The position numbers were made by a program, and so were the translations under genes. The notes beneath the pieces were generated by a model, which saw only the letters and a program-made list of their open reading frames with translations, made no database searches and was not told the DNA's origin. 7,395 bases of DNA from JAQVEB01 sp028698105 (GTDB lineage Bacteria; Bacteroidota; Bacteroidia; Bacteroidales; Dysgonomonadaceae): contig CAXYYA010000081.1 of the NCBI GenBank assembly GCA_964293155.1, positions 1-7,395 on the forward strand, given 5' to 3'. Position 1 is the first letter of the stretch; every line of letters begins with the position of its first letter. Positions 6,657 to 7,395 of the stretch are shown piece by piece.

Positions 6657-7247
6657 TTATTTTCCGCCAAAGGTGAATACCACGGGAATGGCGGCCGGCG
6701 ATTTGATGGGTGTGTTGCCCACCATCAGCTTTGGCCACAGGTTTACTTTTACGGTTGTTTGATTGGGCGAGATACCCAGAAACGAATTCAGCACACCCGA
6801 TACTTTATCCTGAGAATAGCGGTTCATCAGTTGTTTCAGGTCAACGCTCATGTTGATGGGCAGCACCTGTGTCTGTCCGGGTTCAATACGGATGGGAATA
6901 TCCATTTTGCCGTTAGTGAATTCCAAATCGTTGATCTCGATAGCATAATCCAGCGCATTGAGAAACGCTGCTGCGGCATTCGGATTTTTCACATCCATAT
7001 TCAACGTCATGTTGAAAGGAATGGTTTGCAAATTGCCGCCTCCCGATAAAATAGTGGCGATGGAAGCCAACGTGGCCACAGATATCGAAGATCCGTTGCC
7101 CAGGTTCATTCCTGCTAACTGAATGTTGTTCACCGAGTTGTAGGTGTACTCGCATTGCGACAGGTTATAAGCTCCTCCAATCTGTTTCATCACATCGCAT
7201 CCCGAAAACAACAGGATGACCGATAAAATAATTGCTGTTTTTTTCAT
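6657..7247 (-). CDS. Lipoprotein with LEA2/WHy-like domain
   Basis: A 196-residue predicted lipoprotein. The N-terminus is a type II signal, MKKTAIILSVILLFSGC, with the lipidated cysteine at C17 after FSG, an acceptable lipobox. The mature part resembles bacterial LEA type 2 (WHy) proteins. VKNPNAAAAF (86-95) is the typical 'xNPN' strand, followed by a YAIEINDLEFTNGKMDIP segment and a PINMSVDLKQLM strand, giving the expected beta-sandwich. It also begins with the YNLSQCEYTYNSV pattern that I associate with Bacteroidetes members of this group. It is probably anchored in the outer or inner membrane facing the periplasm. C17 is followed by D18, V19, M20, K21, which is not a clear surface-export signal. 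It is translationally close to argR (6 bp). Biological role unknown. Confidence 0.85.
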   Translation of the reverse strand: MKKTAIILSVILLFSGCDVMKQIGGAYNLSQCEYTYNSVNNIQLAGMNLGNGSSISVATLASIATILSGGGNLQTIPFNMTLNMDVKNPNAAAAFLNALDYAIEINDLEFTNGKMDIPIRIEPGQTQVLPINMSVDLKQLMNRYSQDKVSGVLNSFLGISPNQTTVKVNLWPKLMVGNTPIKSPAAIPVVFTFGGK

Positions 7248-7296
7248 CTTATCTTTATTTTAGTTTGTGTTTTAAAATCAATTTTTCTTCTCACTA

Positions 7297-7376
7297 AGTC
7301 TCCCTCTCTCTGAGTCTCCCAGTCTCACTTTCTCCGAGTCACCCAGTCACCCGGTCACCCAGTCTCCCAAGTCTCA
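7297..7376. repeat. Degenerate AGTCTCCC/AGTCACCC tandem repeat
   Basis: About eight imperfect units of 8-10 bp in a row: AGTCTCCC, GAGTCTCCC, AGTCTCAC, GAGTCACCC, AGTCACCC, GGTCACCC, AGTCTCCC and AGTCTCAC. The units vary mainly at T/A in the fifth position. The tract fills most of the space upstream of the lipoprotein gene and carries no good open frame. Its C-richness on the plus strand, G-richness on the minus strand, contrasts with the flanking AT-rich DNA. Confidence 0.7.
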
Positions 7377-7395
7377 CTTGATCGTCACCATCGTA
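7374..7395 (-). CDS. Possible C-terminal end of an upstream gene
   Basis: Reading leftward from the right edge, one frame gives T-M-V-T-I-K followed by TGA at 7374-7376, exactly where the repeat tract begins. A stop at the boundary between ordinary DNA and repeat is what a gene end would look like, but six codons cannot identify a product. Confidence 0.25.

Noticed and set aside
6642..7049. Plus-strand open frame opposite the lipoprotein gene
   Set aside because: Antisense shadow of a gene with a clear signal peptide and LEA2-like domain; no family match.

Overview
The window looks like a piece of a Bacteroidota chromosome, probably a Bacteroidales relative. The support is a Cas9 of the long Bacteroidetes type II-C kind, a promoter with the Bacteroidetes -7 element TAnnTTTG, A/T-rich leaders without Shine-Dalgarno sequences ahead of the start codons, and ArgR, uridine kinase and LEA2-type lipoprotein sequences of Bacteroidetes character. 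All protein genes run on the minus strand.

Right part (about 5467-7395), ordinary chromosomal backbone of moderate GC. A lipoprotein with a LEA2/WHy-like domain is followed 6 bp later by the arginine repressor argR, then by the uridine kinase udk. Between argR and udk, and again upstream of the lipoprotein, lie short degenerate tandem repeats. A possible C-terminal scrap of another minus-strand gene sits at the right edge.

Middle (4858-5466), non-coding. The main content is a tracrRNA gene on the plus strand (about 4977-5060). It has a recognisable promoter, an anti-repeat, a nexus hairpin of the AAGG...CCG type and a terminator hairpin ending in six T. The rest holds a perfect 10-bp inverted repeat and a small hairpin downstream of udk.

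Left part (1-4857), the CRISPR-Cas type II-C locus. A 169-residue HIRAN-domain protein with a signal-peptide-like N-terminus ends 9 bp before the start of cas9. cas9 is open for 1446 codons and leaves the window at the left edge without a stop. Its RuvC and HNH catalytic residues are all present, so the nuclease looks intact. Adaptation genes (cas1, cas2) and the repeat-spacer array are not in the window; in such loci they usually lie downstream of cas9, here beyond position 1.

How it fits together: the tracrRNA and the HIRAN-cas9 pair diverge from a shared region of about 120 bp. The tracrRNA would pair with crRNA repeats transcribed from the unseen array and load Cas9. The HIRAN gene, between tracrRNA and cas9 and tightly coupled to cas9, is the least expected part. 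It may be an unrecognised accessory, or a host gene that cas9 was inserted behind.
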